Assembly: GCF_047511655.1 (NCBI RefSeq)
Contig: NC_133387.1
Span: 20,392,353 to 20,456,352 of the forward strand
Direction: 5' to 3'
From: Castor canadensis
Lineage: Eukaryota; Chordata; Mammalia; Rodentia; Castoridae
Length of the DNA stretch: 64,000 nt
Of the stretch, positions 31,323 to 44,225 are shown piece by piece (position 1 is the stretch's first letter; every line of letters starts with the position of its first letter). Below the pieces are notes generated by a model, which worked only from the letters and a program-made list of their open reading frames with translations, ran no database searches and was not told where the DNA came from. A program made the position numbers and the translations under genes.

Positions 31323-33229
31323 GAAGACTATAGAAAGTGGAGAGCTCTCCCACGCTCATGGATTGGTAGAATCAACATAGTAAAAATGTCTATACTCCCA
31401 AAAGTAATCTACATGTTTAATGCAATTCCCATCAAAATCCCAATGACATTCATCAAAGAGATTGAAAAATCTACCGTTAACTTTATATGGAAACACAAGA
31501 GGCCACGAATAGCCAAGGCAATACTCAGTCAAAAGAACAATGCAGGAGGTATCACAATACCTGACTTCAAACTATATTACAAAGCAATAACAATAAAAAC
31601 AGCATGGTACTGGCACAAAAGCAGACATGAAGACCAGTGGAACAGAATAGAGGACCCAGATATGAAGCCACACAACTATAACCAACTTATCTTTGACAAA
31701 GGTGCTAAAAATACATGATGGAGAAAAAGACAGCCTCTTCAACAAAAACTGCTGGGAAAACTGGTTAACAGTCTGCAAAAAACTGAAACTAGATCCATGT
31801 ATATCACCTTATACCAATATTAACTCAAAATGGATCAAGGATCTTAATATCAGACCCCAAACTCTAAAGTTGGTACAGGAAAGAGTAGGAAATACTCTGG
31901 AGTTAGTAGGTATAAGCAAGAACTTTCTCAATGGAACCCCAGCAGCTCAGCAACTAAGAGATAGCATAGATAAATGGGACTTCATAAAACTAAAAAGCTT
32001 TTGCACAACAAAAGAAATGGTCTCTAAACTGAAAAGAACACCCACAGAGTGGAAGAAAATATTTGCCAGCTACACATCAGACAAAGGACTAGTAACCAGA
32101 ATATATAAGGAGCTCAAAAAACTAAACTCTCCCAAAATTAATGAACCAATAAAGAAATGGGCAAGTGAACTAAACAGAACTTTCTCAAAAGAAGAAATTC
32201 AAATGGCCAAAGCACACATGAAAAAATGCTTACCATCTCTAGCCATAAAGGAAATGCAAATTAAAACCACACTAAGATTCCACCTCACCCCTGTTAGAAT
32301 AGCCATCATTAGCAACACCACTAACAATAGGTGTTGGCGAGGATACGGGGAAAAAGGAACCCTTGTACACTGCTGGTGGGAATGTAAACTAGTACAATCA
32401 CTCTGGAAAAAAATTTGGAGGCTACTTAAAAATCTAAACATTGATCTACCATATGATCCAGCAATACCACTCTTGGGGATATACCCAAAAGACTGCGACA
32501 CAGGTTACTCCAGAGGCACCTGCACACCCATGTTTATTGCAGCACTATTTACAATAGCCAAGTTATGGAAACAGCCAAGATGCCCCACTACCAATGAATG
32601 GATTAAGAAAATGTGGTATCTATACACAATGGAATTTTATGCAGCCATGAAGAAGAATGAAATGTTATCATTCTCAGGTAAATGGATGAAACTGGAGAAC
32701 ATTATTCTGAGTGAAGTTAGCCTGCCCCAAAAGACGAAAAATCATATGTTCTCCCTCATATGTGGACATTAGATCAAGGGCAAACAAAATAAGGGGATTG
32801 GACTTTGATCACAAGGTTAAGTGAGAGCACACAAGGGAGATATGAGTATAGGGAAGACACCTAAAATACTAGATAGCATTTGTTGCCCTTAACACAGAGA
32901 AACTAAAGCAGATACCTTAAAAGCAACTGAGGCCAATAGGAGAAGGGGACCAGGAACTAGAGAAAAGGTGAGATCAAGGATAATTAACCTAGAAAGTAAC
33001 ACACATGCCCAGGAAATTAATGCGAGTCAATGCCCTGTATAGCTATCCTTATCTCAACCAGCAAAAACACTTGTTCCTTCCTATTATTGCTTATACTCTC
33101 TCTTCAACAAAATTAGAGATAAGGGCAAAATAGTTTCTGCCCAGTAGCGAGGAGTTGAGGGGGTCAGGGAGGGGGCAGGGAGGAGGGGGAGAAATGACCC
33201 AAACAATGTATGCACATATGAATAAAAAA
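31323..33229 (+). mobile_element. 5'-truncated L1 with ORF2 C terminus and 3' UTR
   Basis: L1 ORF2 from mid reverse transcriptase onward: frame 31290-31718 ([29 protein letters not shown]), then after a +1/-1 shift near 31700 frame 31693-32772 (359 codons) through [25 protein letters not shown] and [10 protein letters not shown] to a stop. The C-terminal cysteine motif reads [15 protein letters not shown]: the second Cys is Tyr. A 3' UTR of about 450 bp (32773-33210) ends in AATAAAAAAG. It lacks the 5' UTR, ORF1 and the endonuclease. Near-complete frames suggest moderate youth. Confidence 0.9.
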
Positions 33230-33247
33230 GAGGTTGAGCCTATGGGA

Positions 33248-33490
33248 AGTTTTAGGTTATATGGGGACATGTCCTTTAAGGGGATATTGAGAACATGGCC
33301 CCTTCTCGTTCTCTTCTCTTTGCTCCCTGGCTACCATGCTGTGAGCAGCTTCTCTGCCTTGCACTCCCACCATTATTTATTGCCTAGGCATGAACCTAAA
33401 AGCAATGGTGCCACTAACCATGGACTGGAACCTCCAAAATTTGAGACAAAATAAGACTTTTCTCCCTTGAAGTTGGTCATCTTAGTTCTT
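33248..33490 (+). repeat. Old interspersed repeat, right part
   Basis: Continuation of 31191-31304 across the L1 insertion. Confidence 0.45.
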
Positions 33491-33769
33491 TTTTGTTGTT
33501 GTTGTTGTTATATTTATGCAAATCTGACTTAACACAGACCCTTTCTTCCATTAAAAATCAAGTATATTTTATGAGTATGTTGGTATAAAAACTCTTTTCA
33601 TTACTATATCCATTACTATAGCTGTTCTGGTCATGTTTTTCTTCTGAGTTAAATGAAATCAAACATCAACATTTTCATGGCTTCCTAAGTGTCTTGTGAG
33701 CCTTAACTGCTGTGCCTACTGGGCATCATGGCAAAGTAAATCTTGAATATAGTCATCCTCAGATGTGAC

Positions 33770-33845
33770 AGCCTTCTTATTCTTCTCCTTCTTCATCTCT
33801 ATCTCCTCCTTTTTTTGTCTCTCTCCTTCTCCTTCTTTTTTTTGA
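33770..33845 (+). repeat. CTT/CTCC-rich simple repeat
   Basis: TTCTTCTCC, TTCTC units preceding a B1 head. Confidence 0.75.
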
Positions 33846-33952
33846 GATAGTCCTCATTATGTTTTTTTGGCTGGTCTTGAAGAATTCTCCCAACTCAGCC
33901 ACTCCAAGTGCTGGGATTACAGGCACATGCCACCAACCTGACAGGCCTTGTC
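33838..33952 (-). mobile_element. B1-type SINE
   Basis: The plus strand ends CCAAGTGCTGGGATTACAGGCAC-like, which is the reverse of a B1 head. Confidence 0.82.
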
Positions 33953-34885
33953 CTTTTCTTTTCTTTTATTATTCATGTATTCACATGTGCATACATTGTT
34001 TGGGTCATTTCTTCCTCCTGCCCGCCCCCCCAGCCTCTTCCCCCTTCCCCCCTCAGTTCCAGGCAGGTCCTGTTCTGCCTTTATCACTAGTTTTGTTGAA
34101 GAAAAGAGACAAGCATAATAAGGAAAACAAAGTGTTTTTGCTAGTTGAGTTAAGGATAGCTATCCAGAAATATTCCTAGTATTGCTTTTGTGTAAAGGTC
34201 TTATGACCTATGTTGATTCATCTCTAACTGATCTTTACCCTGGTTACTGATCCCCTTCTCATGATAACCTCTGTTGCTTTAAGGTTTCTGTATTAGCTCC
34301 TCTGGAGTGGGGACATCAAATGCTTTCATGTTTTGGGTTTTCTACCTATTTCTATATCACCCATATGTGCTCTCCCCTTGTCGTGTGGTCCCAGTCCAAC
34401 CATATTGCTGCGTTTGCCCTAGATCTAAAGTCTGCATATGAGGGAGAACATATGATTTTTGGTCTTCTGGGCTTGGCTGACCTCATTCAGAATGATGTTC
34501 TCTAGTTCCATCCATTTACCTGCAAATGATTAGATTTCATTCTTCTTCATGGCTGAGTAAAATTCCATTGTGTACAAGCACCACATTTTCTTGATCCATT
34601 CATCAATAGCGGGACATCTTGGCTGTTTCCATAACTTGGCTATTGTGAATAGTGCTGCAATAAACATGGGTGTGCAGGTGCCTCTGGAGTAACCTGTGTT
34701 GCATTCCTTTGGCTATATCCCCAGGAGTGGGTTTGCTGGATCAGATGGCAGGTCTATGTTTAGAATTTTAAGAAGTCTCCAAATTTTTTTCCAGAGTGGT
34801 TGTACCAATGGATTAGGGTTCCTTTTTCCCCACCAGCAGTGAATTAGGGTTCCTTTTTCCCCTCATCCTCACCAACACATGTTGT
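33953..34885 (-). mobile_element. L1 3' end (3' UTR plus ORF2 C terminus)
   Basis: Reverse complement of the same L1 lineage as 31323-33229, with the same 3' UTR and last ORF2 blocks: reading minus, VHCWWE-type near 34850, [12 protein letters not shown] near 34660, FYSAMKKNE near 34545. A 19-base string (TTAGGGTTCCTTTTTCCCC) is tandemly repeated at about 34812-34862. Confidence 0.82.
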
Positions 34886-35029
34886 TGTTGGTGTTTTAAA
34901 AAAAATTAATGGGCTTCATTTGGGGATGAAGTTTTAGGTTTATAGAAGATATTCATACAATATTATTAACTAAAATCCATAGTTTACATTAGGTCAATGC
35001 TCTTCATGCTCTATAGTTTATGTTTTGTA
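34886..35029. other. Short AT-rich spacer
   Basis: No feature recognised. Confidence 0.35.
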
Positions 35030-35460
35030 AAATTTTAATTTAACTTAACACATCCAAAAATTATTTTGACACAGAATCAAGTTTTCTGTGGGATTTGACA
35101 AATGTAAGATCACAATTCACAATTACAGTATCAAACAGAATGTCCCACTTTCTGTGTTCCAACAATTCCTCCCCCTCTACCCACTGCCTCAACCGCTGGC
35201 CACCACTAATCTATTTACTGTCACCATAGTTGTATCTTTTCTAGTATGTCAGTACCTGAATCATACAACCTCTCTGGATGGACTTGCTTTGCTTAACAGT
35301 GTACATTTGGGTCTTTTGTAATTGTACAGGTCACTTCTGTTTTCACTGAATTCCTGTTCCATTGTCTCGATGCACTATCTTTTGCTCATCCATTTACCTA
35401 CAGAAGGGCATATTGGTTTTTTTCTATGTTTTGACAGTTATGAATAAAAAATCATAATTT
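35030..35460 (-). mobile_element. Old L1 (L1M/HAL1-like) 3' fragment
   Basis: The plus strand shows AGTATGTCAGTACCTGAATCAT, then CTCATCCATTTACC and GTTTTGACAGTTATGAATAAA, the reverse of old L1 3' ends. Divergent. Confidence 0.5.
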
Positions 35461-38400
35461 TTTCTTGCTTATCACAAGTCAATGAATTTGACATCACTGA
35501 AAATTGTAAAACTATACTTGTTTTGTGTAAAAAGGAGCTCAACTAGAGGAGGAAAGAGAAGAAGGTAGGGCCTTCTTCCCCTGTGATTGTTTCACCAGTG
35601 AAAAGAAGTCCAGAGGAGAAATAACCAGCAGAGTCTCAGTTTTAAATATTGCAATTCCAGATTAAATTTAACAATGGTCAGCTTAGCCATGGTCAAATCC
35701 TGACCTGACTGGAATCAGCTATCACAGTTGGGTAACCAGGAATCCAGTGGATTGAACATAGGCCCTTACCATGGCATAGCATCATTTTTGGCTGGCATGG
35801 AGTGTAGTGAAGATTTTTCTTTTTCTTTTTTTTTCTTTTTCTTTCTTTCATTCTACAATTTTTGTCTTTTATGAGTTCTCACTTGTTTGAAGTTGACTTT
35901 GGTTGAATCTGCAAGGGAATTTTCACTCTCTAGGCTGTGGATGATGACAGTTCATGGAGGTCAATTGACGTGATACTTTGCACCAATACATTAAAAATCT
36001 TTTCACAAACCATTTAAGTTTTGTTAAATTACCTACTTCACCATTGCTAATAACTGTCTTATAATCTGATGGACACTAGGTTACAGTAGAAATTATCATA
36101 ACACAGGGCATCTTATTGTCCTGTGATTATAGGATAACATGACAGTGCGAGTATGGTTGAATTAGGAAACACTTTGTGACTCACAGAGTAAAGAAAGGTA
36201 TATTATTCCTGATAAGATGCCTTCCAGAGCCATTAAAAGCTTGAGTCAGTGAAATGGGAGGTCTTTATTGAGTAAGTTGGATTAGTCAGTTAGCTATTTC
36301 TGTATAATGAGTCAGCTTATTATAACAACAACTGTTTGCTTATGGTTTTGTGAGTTGGCAATTATAGCTAGAACTGGCTGATAAGCAATCTCATCAGAGT
36401 CAGTCAGGCCTATTCTTATGTTAGGGCTTCATTCAGGTGGGCTGGGATGTCAGGGAAGGCTAGAACCCCTCTTTACAAGGCATCTTCTCTCATCCTCAGG
36501 AAAGTTGACTCGAACTTGTTTATAAGGCAGTAGCTTTCCAGTGGCACTACTCTTAGAACGTATCCAATCCTAGTTTTGCTACATTCTATTGGTCAAAGCA
36601 AGTTTCAAGGCCAATACAGGAGTTGAAGAGTAGAGGAAGAGACCACACTTTCTCATGGACTTATTATAAAGAGACTGTGGCTTTTTAAAATCATCCTAGA
36701 AGGTGCAATAAGAGCCTTGATTATGCACTTTCTCATGGATTTACAAATCTACTTCTGATCTGTACTTTTAAGAAACTATATTTTGCCTTCTTTAGTGTGA
36801 TGAATATATATGCACAATAAGATTTACTTTGATAAATAAATAAGTGCAAGATTGAGAGAAATGCATTCATAGGAAAAGACTGAGCTAGGGGTCATGACTG
36901 TTTTTTAATTTCCTCTGAAATCCCCTCTCCAATTAACTAAGAGGGAAAGGAAGGAGTGGCTAATATATCTGATAGAAACAGGAAGATAAAGAGTTACATT
37001 TTTTTTTCATTTAGGCTACTAATCTTCTATCAATTTCATTAGTAACACAGATGCAAATCCTAATATCACAGCACTCTTTCATTTCCAGTTTCTGGGAGAG
37101 GAGGGGTTGGGAATTATCTCAGGGCTCTAGGACAAGACTCCCAAACCCCCAAGAGGTACAACAGTATTAAGTGAGAAAAAGGCATACGCCCTCTCTCAGG
37201 ATGGCTGCAGAAAATTAAGGAAACTCCAGACTAGTAGAACCAAGATAATGCCATGCCAAGGTCTGGGGGCCTGGTTTATTTGGCATATTCTATATAAACC
37301 CTGCCACTTGGACAGCATTAACACATAACCCAGGCAGGACCAAGAACACCAGTCACAGATGCTCCACAGGTGCTGTATGAGTGAAAGAAGGACACCAGAG
37401 TGGGAGAAATGGAGCACGTAGGACAAGAGAACAAGGTCATTAGACTGTATTCTGTCTCCTTATTGACAAGGAATTTGTCTTGCCAAGTCAATTCTACAAT
37501 AGCCCAGTCTGTAAGAGAAGAGTCCCAGAAAGGTAGTGCCTTCAACACTTCTATCACCATCAAACCATCAAGTCTCATCTCAAATAAGGTAAGTAGATCA
37601 CTTAGCACAGAGATGCCCCTCGGAAGATGACGGTCTCCTTTACAGAGTTCCCACCTTGTAATAATGTACAACCACAGAGGTCAGTTTGTTGGAGCTTTCT
37701 AGAACACTCACTTGTCTCATGGTACTAGCACTTGCTCTTGCTCCCAACTCTTCCTGCCACCCTTCAGAGGACCCTGTTTCACTACACACTTCTGTTGAAT
37801 CTGGCTTTGCTGTTTTCACTTCAGAAAAGAAGTTTCTTAATCATAACTCTGTACACATTACTATTTGCAAAGTCTCAAGGTAAGAATAAATGTGCGACCT
37901 CCCTACTGCCACCCCGCTCTTCTCCTTCAAGTCTTTCACCTCCTGTTCTTTCAACCTAGTGAAGATGGTCCACATGATAACCGTACCACATTTCCCACTC
38001 TCAGCAATTCCATTTTTTTGATATTTAGTAAGCTATTAATTATCTATCATGTGCCAATCAGTATACTCAATGTTGAAATACAGTTCCTGCCTTCTAGAAG
38101 TTCATGGGGCCAAACTGGAGAGCAAATAGTGCATTTCCAGGCACAGGGGATCAGGGACACAGCTGTTGACCCAACTCGCCTTGAACTACAGAGCAGCTTC
38201 AGTGCCTGAAAGGCTCAGGGAGGGTGTAGAGAAGAACTGTGTCTCAGGACAGCGTTCTTGTAAGACAGCTTAGACAGGACAGAGTCAGGAGACCAAAGAG
38301 TTACCCCCATGGAGGAGACCTGGAGGCTGAGGCTGTGTGCACAGGAACAGGCCCTGCCTGGAAGACAACCATAGACACGGTAGGTGTTTGTGGTAATGTG

Positions 38401-39129
38401 ACCTCTCCTGCACCTAGGGGCTACTAAGGCCTTGAAATGCCAATTACTTGATTTAGATTACAGTTTCTTTATACATTAATTGCACAGAAGCATGAATTTT
38501 ACCAAGATGCTCTTTGCTAAGAATCTCAAAATCAACTATTCTTTATTAAATAGTTCTGGACTGAGTCTCAGAAAAAAAGTCCATAGCTGTAATTCACCAT
38601 CTCTGCTGAGCTTTGGGACTACACATTCCTGATGCTGCTCTCTGGTATAATTCTTTTGGAAAACAGTTACTGTTTTTGTTATCAGGAACTGACATGGTCC
38701 AAATATCTGTAGCCCTTGAACAATGGAAAAACCTATCATGTAATTTGTGATATCAGGAGAGCACTCCAACAAGAGGGCACAGCTCCTAGAATGCAGCTGA
38801 CAGGTACAGGAGCACCCCATCAGGGAACTCACAGGAGGAACACATTGTATTCACAAATGAGTAGCTGGAACAACAAAAAAAGTGTTCTTGTAGTTTATCC
38901 CACATAGTTACATTTTATCAAATCAAAGCAAACTGGTCACTAACCACACAGCACGACAAGGACAAGGAAACTTCATATTCAATAGATTTGTCGTATTTAT
39001 TATCACCCCAAAATTAATGAGTTTTCTAGAAACTTAGAATGGCCAACTAAAACATTTGCTTCAAAGAAAATAGAAAAAGGTGGTCTGAAGCCTTTAGTGA
39101 TATGTTTTGTAAATTAGCATGAAGGTATT
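35461..39129. other. No gene recognised
   Basis: Mixed unique and old-repeat sequence. 37190-37330, read on the minus strand, has an LTR-like look (TTTATATAGAATATGCCAAATAAACCAGG) but I could not confirm borders. Open frames at 37318-37671 (minus) and 37865-38209 (plus) match nothing known to me. Confidence 0.35.
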
Positions 39130-39390
39130 TATTTATCTACTTATTGCATTACTGGGGTTTAATCCAAGTGTATGCTAGACAAGTGCTCTGCCACTGAGTT
39201 ATATACCCATCCCTTCTTTATTTTTTTATGGTTATGTTTATTTTGAGATAGGGATTCACTAAGTTTCCCAGGCCAGGCTTGTACTTTCTATGTATACTAG
39301 GCAGGCCTCAAACTTTCAATCCTCTGCCTCAACCTCCCCAGTAGCTTGGATTATAGGTGTATACCACAACACCCAGATCAGCATGAGGGT
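39130..39390 (-). mobile_element. B1 + ID composite SINE
   Basis: The plus strand reads the reverse ID part first (TGCCACTGAGTTATATACCC), then the reverse B1 part (CCCCAGTAGCTTGGATTATAG and ACCACAACACCC). Confidence 0.8.
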
Positions 39391-40624
39391 GATTCTTCAA
39401 TAGATAACTTGCTATGCTTTTGTAGTTGAATTGGGCAAGAAAGGACAAAAGAGAAACTCACAGACAAGTCTTCCCTCTTTGACACAATCTGGAGCTACAA
39501 CAGAGGGTCCTGAAAATTGGTAAAGTGTGGAAACAAGATACTAAGTCTATAAAATTAAACTGAATTGCAAGAAATCCTTATTTGTTGATAGCTGGATCAT
39601 TTTGGCTGCCTTATGAAAAGGATAGTTCTATGTCTCTGACCCTAGGATTGGAAATGGACTGAAATCAAAGCTCTAGCTTGTCCCATATAGCCACCAAAAA
39701 ATATGGGTGGTCCAGTGGCTGACCAGAGTGACCTTTTTGGAAGGAAAGGTTTAGACTAAAATTAATCATAAGTGAAAGAAAGGTGAGATTGTTATTGAGA
39801 GAAAGAACCAAAGAATGGGTGTGACATGTAACTGAATGTTGGAGCCTTGGAGAGACTTAGAGCAAGAAACTAACTTGGATCCACAAGTCCCTTCAGAGCA
39901 AGATCTCTGTAGTTGAAGTCTTCTCTTTTTTTGATTTATTGTTTATACTGTAGGATCGGCCCAATATTTATTTCTAAATTATCCAAAGATCACTAAATGA
40001 AAACCTTGATGATAATGATGATGGTTTGCACTGAGACCCTTGCAGTTGAAACATTCTCTTTTAAAGAACTAAGAAATGATGAGTTGCATCATGGTCAAAA
40101 TGGTAAGTCTACTAAGGACTTACATTAGAAAATGACCTTGGGAGAACCATGTTAGATTTATAGAATTTTAAGACAACAAAGTTGCAATGTTTTGAGCCAC
40201 TAAGTTTGTGGTGACTGATTACAATAGCTATAGGAAACTAATACATATGGTACATTCCAGGGTAGATTTTGTTGAAAAAGACAAAATAATTATACTTCAA
40301 TTATGTCTGATTTATATTGTAATGATATGTCTAGAGTAATATTTGCTATAAAATAGGGAGCATGACTAAAATTAATGTTAATACTTAATACTAATTTTAT
40401 GGAAGCTAATAAAACATGATAATATTGATGTTAATGATCAAATTGGAAGGAGATTGAATTAAAGATACTGTAGGATGTGTTTGCCATAGAAGAAACAGGT
40501 CTGAAGAAGATTTGGGTATGCTTAATTATAAATTGATGATGGTTCTGATTAACTGAGCAGATGCATAACATAAAGTGCAGAGAGTTATAGATCAAGAAGG
40601 AGAAGATTTGTAAAATTACTGCAA
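39391..40624. other. No gene or named repeat recognised
   Basis: AT-rich sequence. Confidence 0.35.
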
Positions 40625-40855
40625 AAATTTGGGAAAGTGCCAGGCAAGGTGGCTCACACCTACAATCCCAGTTCTTGGAAGGAGAGGCTGAGGCAGAAGC
40701 TTCTCAAATTCAAGGTCAGCTCAGACTACATAAGGAAGAAAACCCAAAAGAAAAATGTATTTCCTAGAGGCTGATTTAGCTAACTTACCCAGCATGAACA
40801 ATGTCCTGGGTTCAGTACCAGCACTGCAAGAAAACAAGAAAGAAAGGAAAAACTT
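40625..40855 (+). mobile_element. B1 + ID composite SINE
   Basis: CCAGGCAAGGTGGCTCACAC then an ID-like TGATTTAGCTAACTTACCC and GGGTTCAGTACC, ending in an A-rich GAAAGAAAGG tail. Confidence 0.8.
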
Positions 40856-43800
40856 TGTGTGGAATTATTGAATGATTCATCTGACTGTTTGAATCTAAAC
40901 CAAGCCCTCACTGACTTTTGACGATGTTTGGATGTGCATGTACATTTTGATGTCTGATCATACAGTGTTAGGAGGCTAATAGTTGCTGTCAGCTAAGAAT
41001 GACTGTTGTTTTATTGTAAAAAAAAAAAAAATCTTTGGCCATGTTCCTAGGGTGGTCTGTGCTGTTCAGGTTAATTCCAACAAGCCTGAAAATTAGCTTA
41101 AACTCTTACACTGAAATCAGAATATAACTCCATAATAATACTCATGATTTGCACTTGGTATTGGCAAGACCCCCAGAGGAGTCTGGCATGGGGCAAGTTT
41201 CATAGCAAGCATATATCTACTTCACCAACAGGTCTGAGACCCCAGCTTAGGCTTCATGAACATCTGAGACTTGACATCCTTAAACTACTCTCGTTCCCTC
41301 ACCCCTCAGAAAGTCCTGGATAAGACTATAACCTGTTGAAGGAGGAAAGCTTTATGTGGTTTTAGGACAGCCAAGGGCATTCGGGATGGGGTTGGCAATG
41401 GCAGAATGAAATGACACTTGTCTGTTTTCTCTATTCGATGTCATAATATGCAGAGATCCCTAGCTAAACTTGAAAAGAAAGGGTTGGCAGTTTCAGGAGA
41501 AAAGAGTAGAATAGTTTTGAAGAAGGGTGGGCAGCAAAGTACTGGAGCAGAGTGCGCCTCTGGATTTGTTCCCACCAATTGACGTTTTGTTTTGCAACAG
41601 CCCCTTTGGTAGTCCTCTGCCTTTCCTTTTGACCTTTTTTCCTCCCGTAGTCAACACACCCCTAGTGGCCTTCTGGTGAATCTCTATTAACTGGGTGACA
41701 CACACAAACCAAGTGCATGAGGATCCTAGGAGTCACCCCCTATTGTTAGAAGGAAACAAAAAGCTGTGGCTTTTATTATTTAAAAAGAGAGTGGAACAGC
41801 ACTGCTCATTATCTCTCCCACCCTTGTCTTCCATGGTGATCTTTAAAAGTCTTGGGGCTGAAATTTCCAAATCTAGGATTTGTCGGTTGTCTTACTAGTT
41901 TTGTCCTAAACAAACTCAGCCCAGAAAAAGCCATAATTGAGTCAGTCCTGAGCAGTTGTATTTAAAATCATTGGCAAAGTCTGCTTGGTGTCCTCTTCTC
42001 CTCCTTCTGACCATGATGTTACTTTTGCCAGGCTGACATCTTTGGCAGGAGCAGTGTGGTGAAGAACTGAAGTCACTCCACTCATCTATTCTTCAAGGAG
42101 CATCCACCAGCCACACCTCCTCGAGGCAGTGTTGGCCATGACCTGGAACCTGCAAGTGGCACATGCTGTGGATTAGGTTCTTTTCTACTGTCACCACGAC
42201 TTTTGCCTGGCTAGTCTTAGCCTCACTTTCTTCATATGTAAAATGATGATACTGTCATGGGTCTCAACAGAGACAAGGGGGCTGCATATCAGAAAAGTTA
42301 GGGATACTGTTCCAGCATGCATAGTCTTCATTCTCTCTTTTGGGGAAAAAAACCTCCAAAGTAATTCTGAAACTCTCTCTATCCCTTAGAACTAAAGCAT
42401 TACAAATGCTCTAAATCTAACTCAATCTCAAGATCTCTCACTCTGCAGTAGTAAACTGTGGCAAAGCTCAGAAGGTGGGGCGTCTAAAAGCTTGCTACAA
42501 AACAAACCTACCAGGTTGCAGGAGTCAATCTCATTCGTTTCCTGGCTTAGAACAGCCAGAATAGTTGCAAGTGTGATCTAAAAATTCCTGCCAGCACCAT
42601 GGGTGGGGTGAATGGGCCCATGCGACATTATGACCAGCAGAGGGCAGCAGAGACCATGCACCTTGCTTTCCAGAAACAACACAAAGCTTTCTCTGAGGTT
42701 TTTCTAACTAAGGAAGAGGAACTAGCTTAAATGTGCACTTGGACACATAAAATTAAGCCATTCAGAACACAGTCTGAAACTCAAGTCCAGGTTCAGAGGT
42801 AGACCAAAAGCAGTTTTCAGATGCAGGGAGATTTGGTCTTTGAATCCTGACTACCTCCTGCTCTCTGTCTCTCTTTTACTCTCAAAGTGTACTTAGGGGA
42901 CTGGAGCTTTGGCAGGACCTATGTAAGAAAAGCAGCATTTTGGCCCCAGCCCAGACCCACTGAGTCAAAATTTAGATTTTCGTGAGATTCCCAGGTGATT
43001 CTTATTCACATGCAGCTTGAACACCCTTCCCTACACACAACTAGTACCCAGAAACCTCTTCTGTTCCCTGACCCTATCCATTCCCCAGCTGCAAATGTTA
43101 TACAGCACAGGATAAGCTCCCTGCTGGTATCAGGCCCGGAGGGAGGAAGGCAATTCATGTGACCTTAATAGGCAGATCTGAGATTTGCTCTGCTGGCAAC
43201 TCTCAACGTGTGTTTCCAGCCATCCAGTCATCTAGCTGTCCTTGTCTTGGGGTACTGACTATGCAAGGGAACACTGGGACCAGATGTCCTGAGATGAAAA
43301 ACCTATTAACATTCACAGCCCCCAGGCCAGAGCTGGTTTGTAATATGTGGCTTTTGAGTATGAAATGATTGCTTTCCTTGCTTGCATTTGGCAGGTAGTT
43401 CCTTGAAACAGGAAAATTTCAGCACTTTTTTGTGTAATTGTCACAACAGGGAGTGTGTTTCAGGCTTCTCCTAGATGCTCAAAGCTTCTTTGAGGAAGGA
43501 CCTTTGTCCAGAATTACTTTTCTCCCTGTTCAAATCCTCATGTTCTGTCTGGAAGCTGCTGTTAGCGTGGTGTTGAGATAGCAAAGAAACACTAAACAGA
43601 TACATCTTGGAGAAAAGTGAGCTCTGTCTTCCTCCCAGGGCTGTGTCCTTCTCCAGGCTAAGGCACTTGGAGTGTGGCCTCAGAGGTGTTTGAGTGAGAC
43701 TGGGTGTTTCAGGATCCTGAAAGGATCCTTGCAGGATGGTACTTGAGCCTAGGCCTGTGTGGGAGGCCCTTTGCAAAGAGGGCTTCACTGATTGCACCTC

Positions 43801-44020
43801 AGGATGATTTGTGCGCTGACCGTGCTAAGCTGGAAGCACACTGCCTTGTGAAGGTGTTTCCAGATGGAGCAAGCACACAGCACACATGGGAGTAGTTCCT
43901 GTGGTCTCAGGAGTCAGATGACAGAAGGAAAGCCCTGCAGGCTTTATACTCTGTAGAAATCTCTGTGTGAATTTGAGGGACTGAAACCAGGGCCTCTCCA
44001 GATCCCTGAAATACATGTAT
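40856..44020. other. No gene recognised
   Basis: More GC-balanced than its neighbours from about 41.2 kb on. Open frames are short and unconvincing, and I found no exon I could name. Confidence 0.35.
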
Positions 44021-44225
44021 TTTCTACATCTCTCTCTGTGTCTCTCTCCCTCTGCTCTCCCATATCTCTGTCTCTTACTATCTCTGTATCTCTGTCTTTC
44101 TCTCTGTGTGGCTGGCTCCCTCAGTCTCTTTCTGTGTCTCTCTTGCTGTCTCTCTCTTCTCTCTCCCTCTTTCTGTGTCTCTCTTGCTGTCTCTTTCTTC
44201 TCTCTCCCTCTTTCTCTCGCCTCTT
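44021..44225 (+). repeat. Pyrimidine-rich tandem repeat (minisatellite-like)
   Basis: TCTCTGTGTCTCT-type units. Within it a unit of about 43 bases (TTTCTGTGTCTCTCTTGCTG, then TCTCTCTTCTCTCTCCC) is present twice in tandem at about 44130-44210. It produces the spurious Arg/Glu-rich minus-strand frame there. Confidence 0.85.

Noticed and set aside
37190..37430. Possible minus-strand LTR with AATAAA
   Set aside because: No TG/CA borders, partner LTR or target duplication found.
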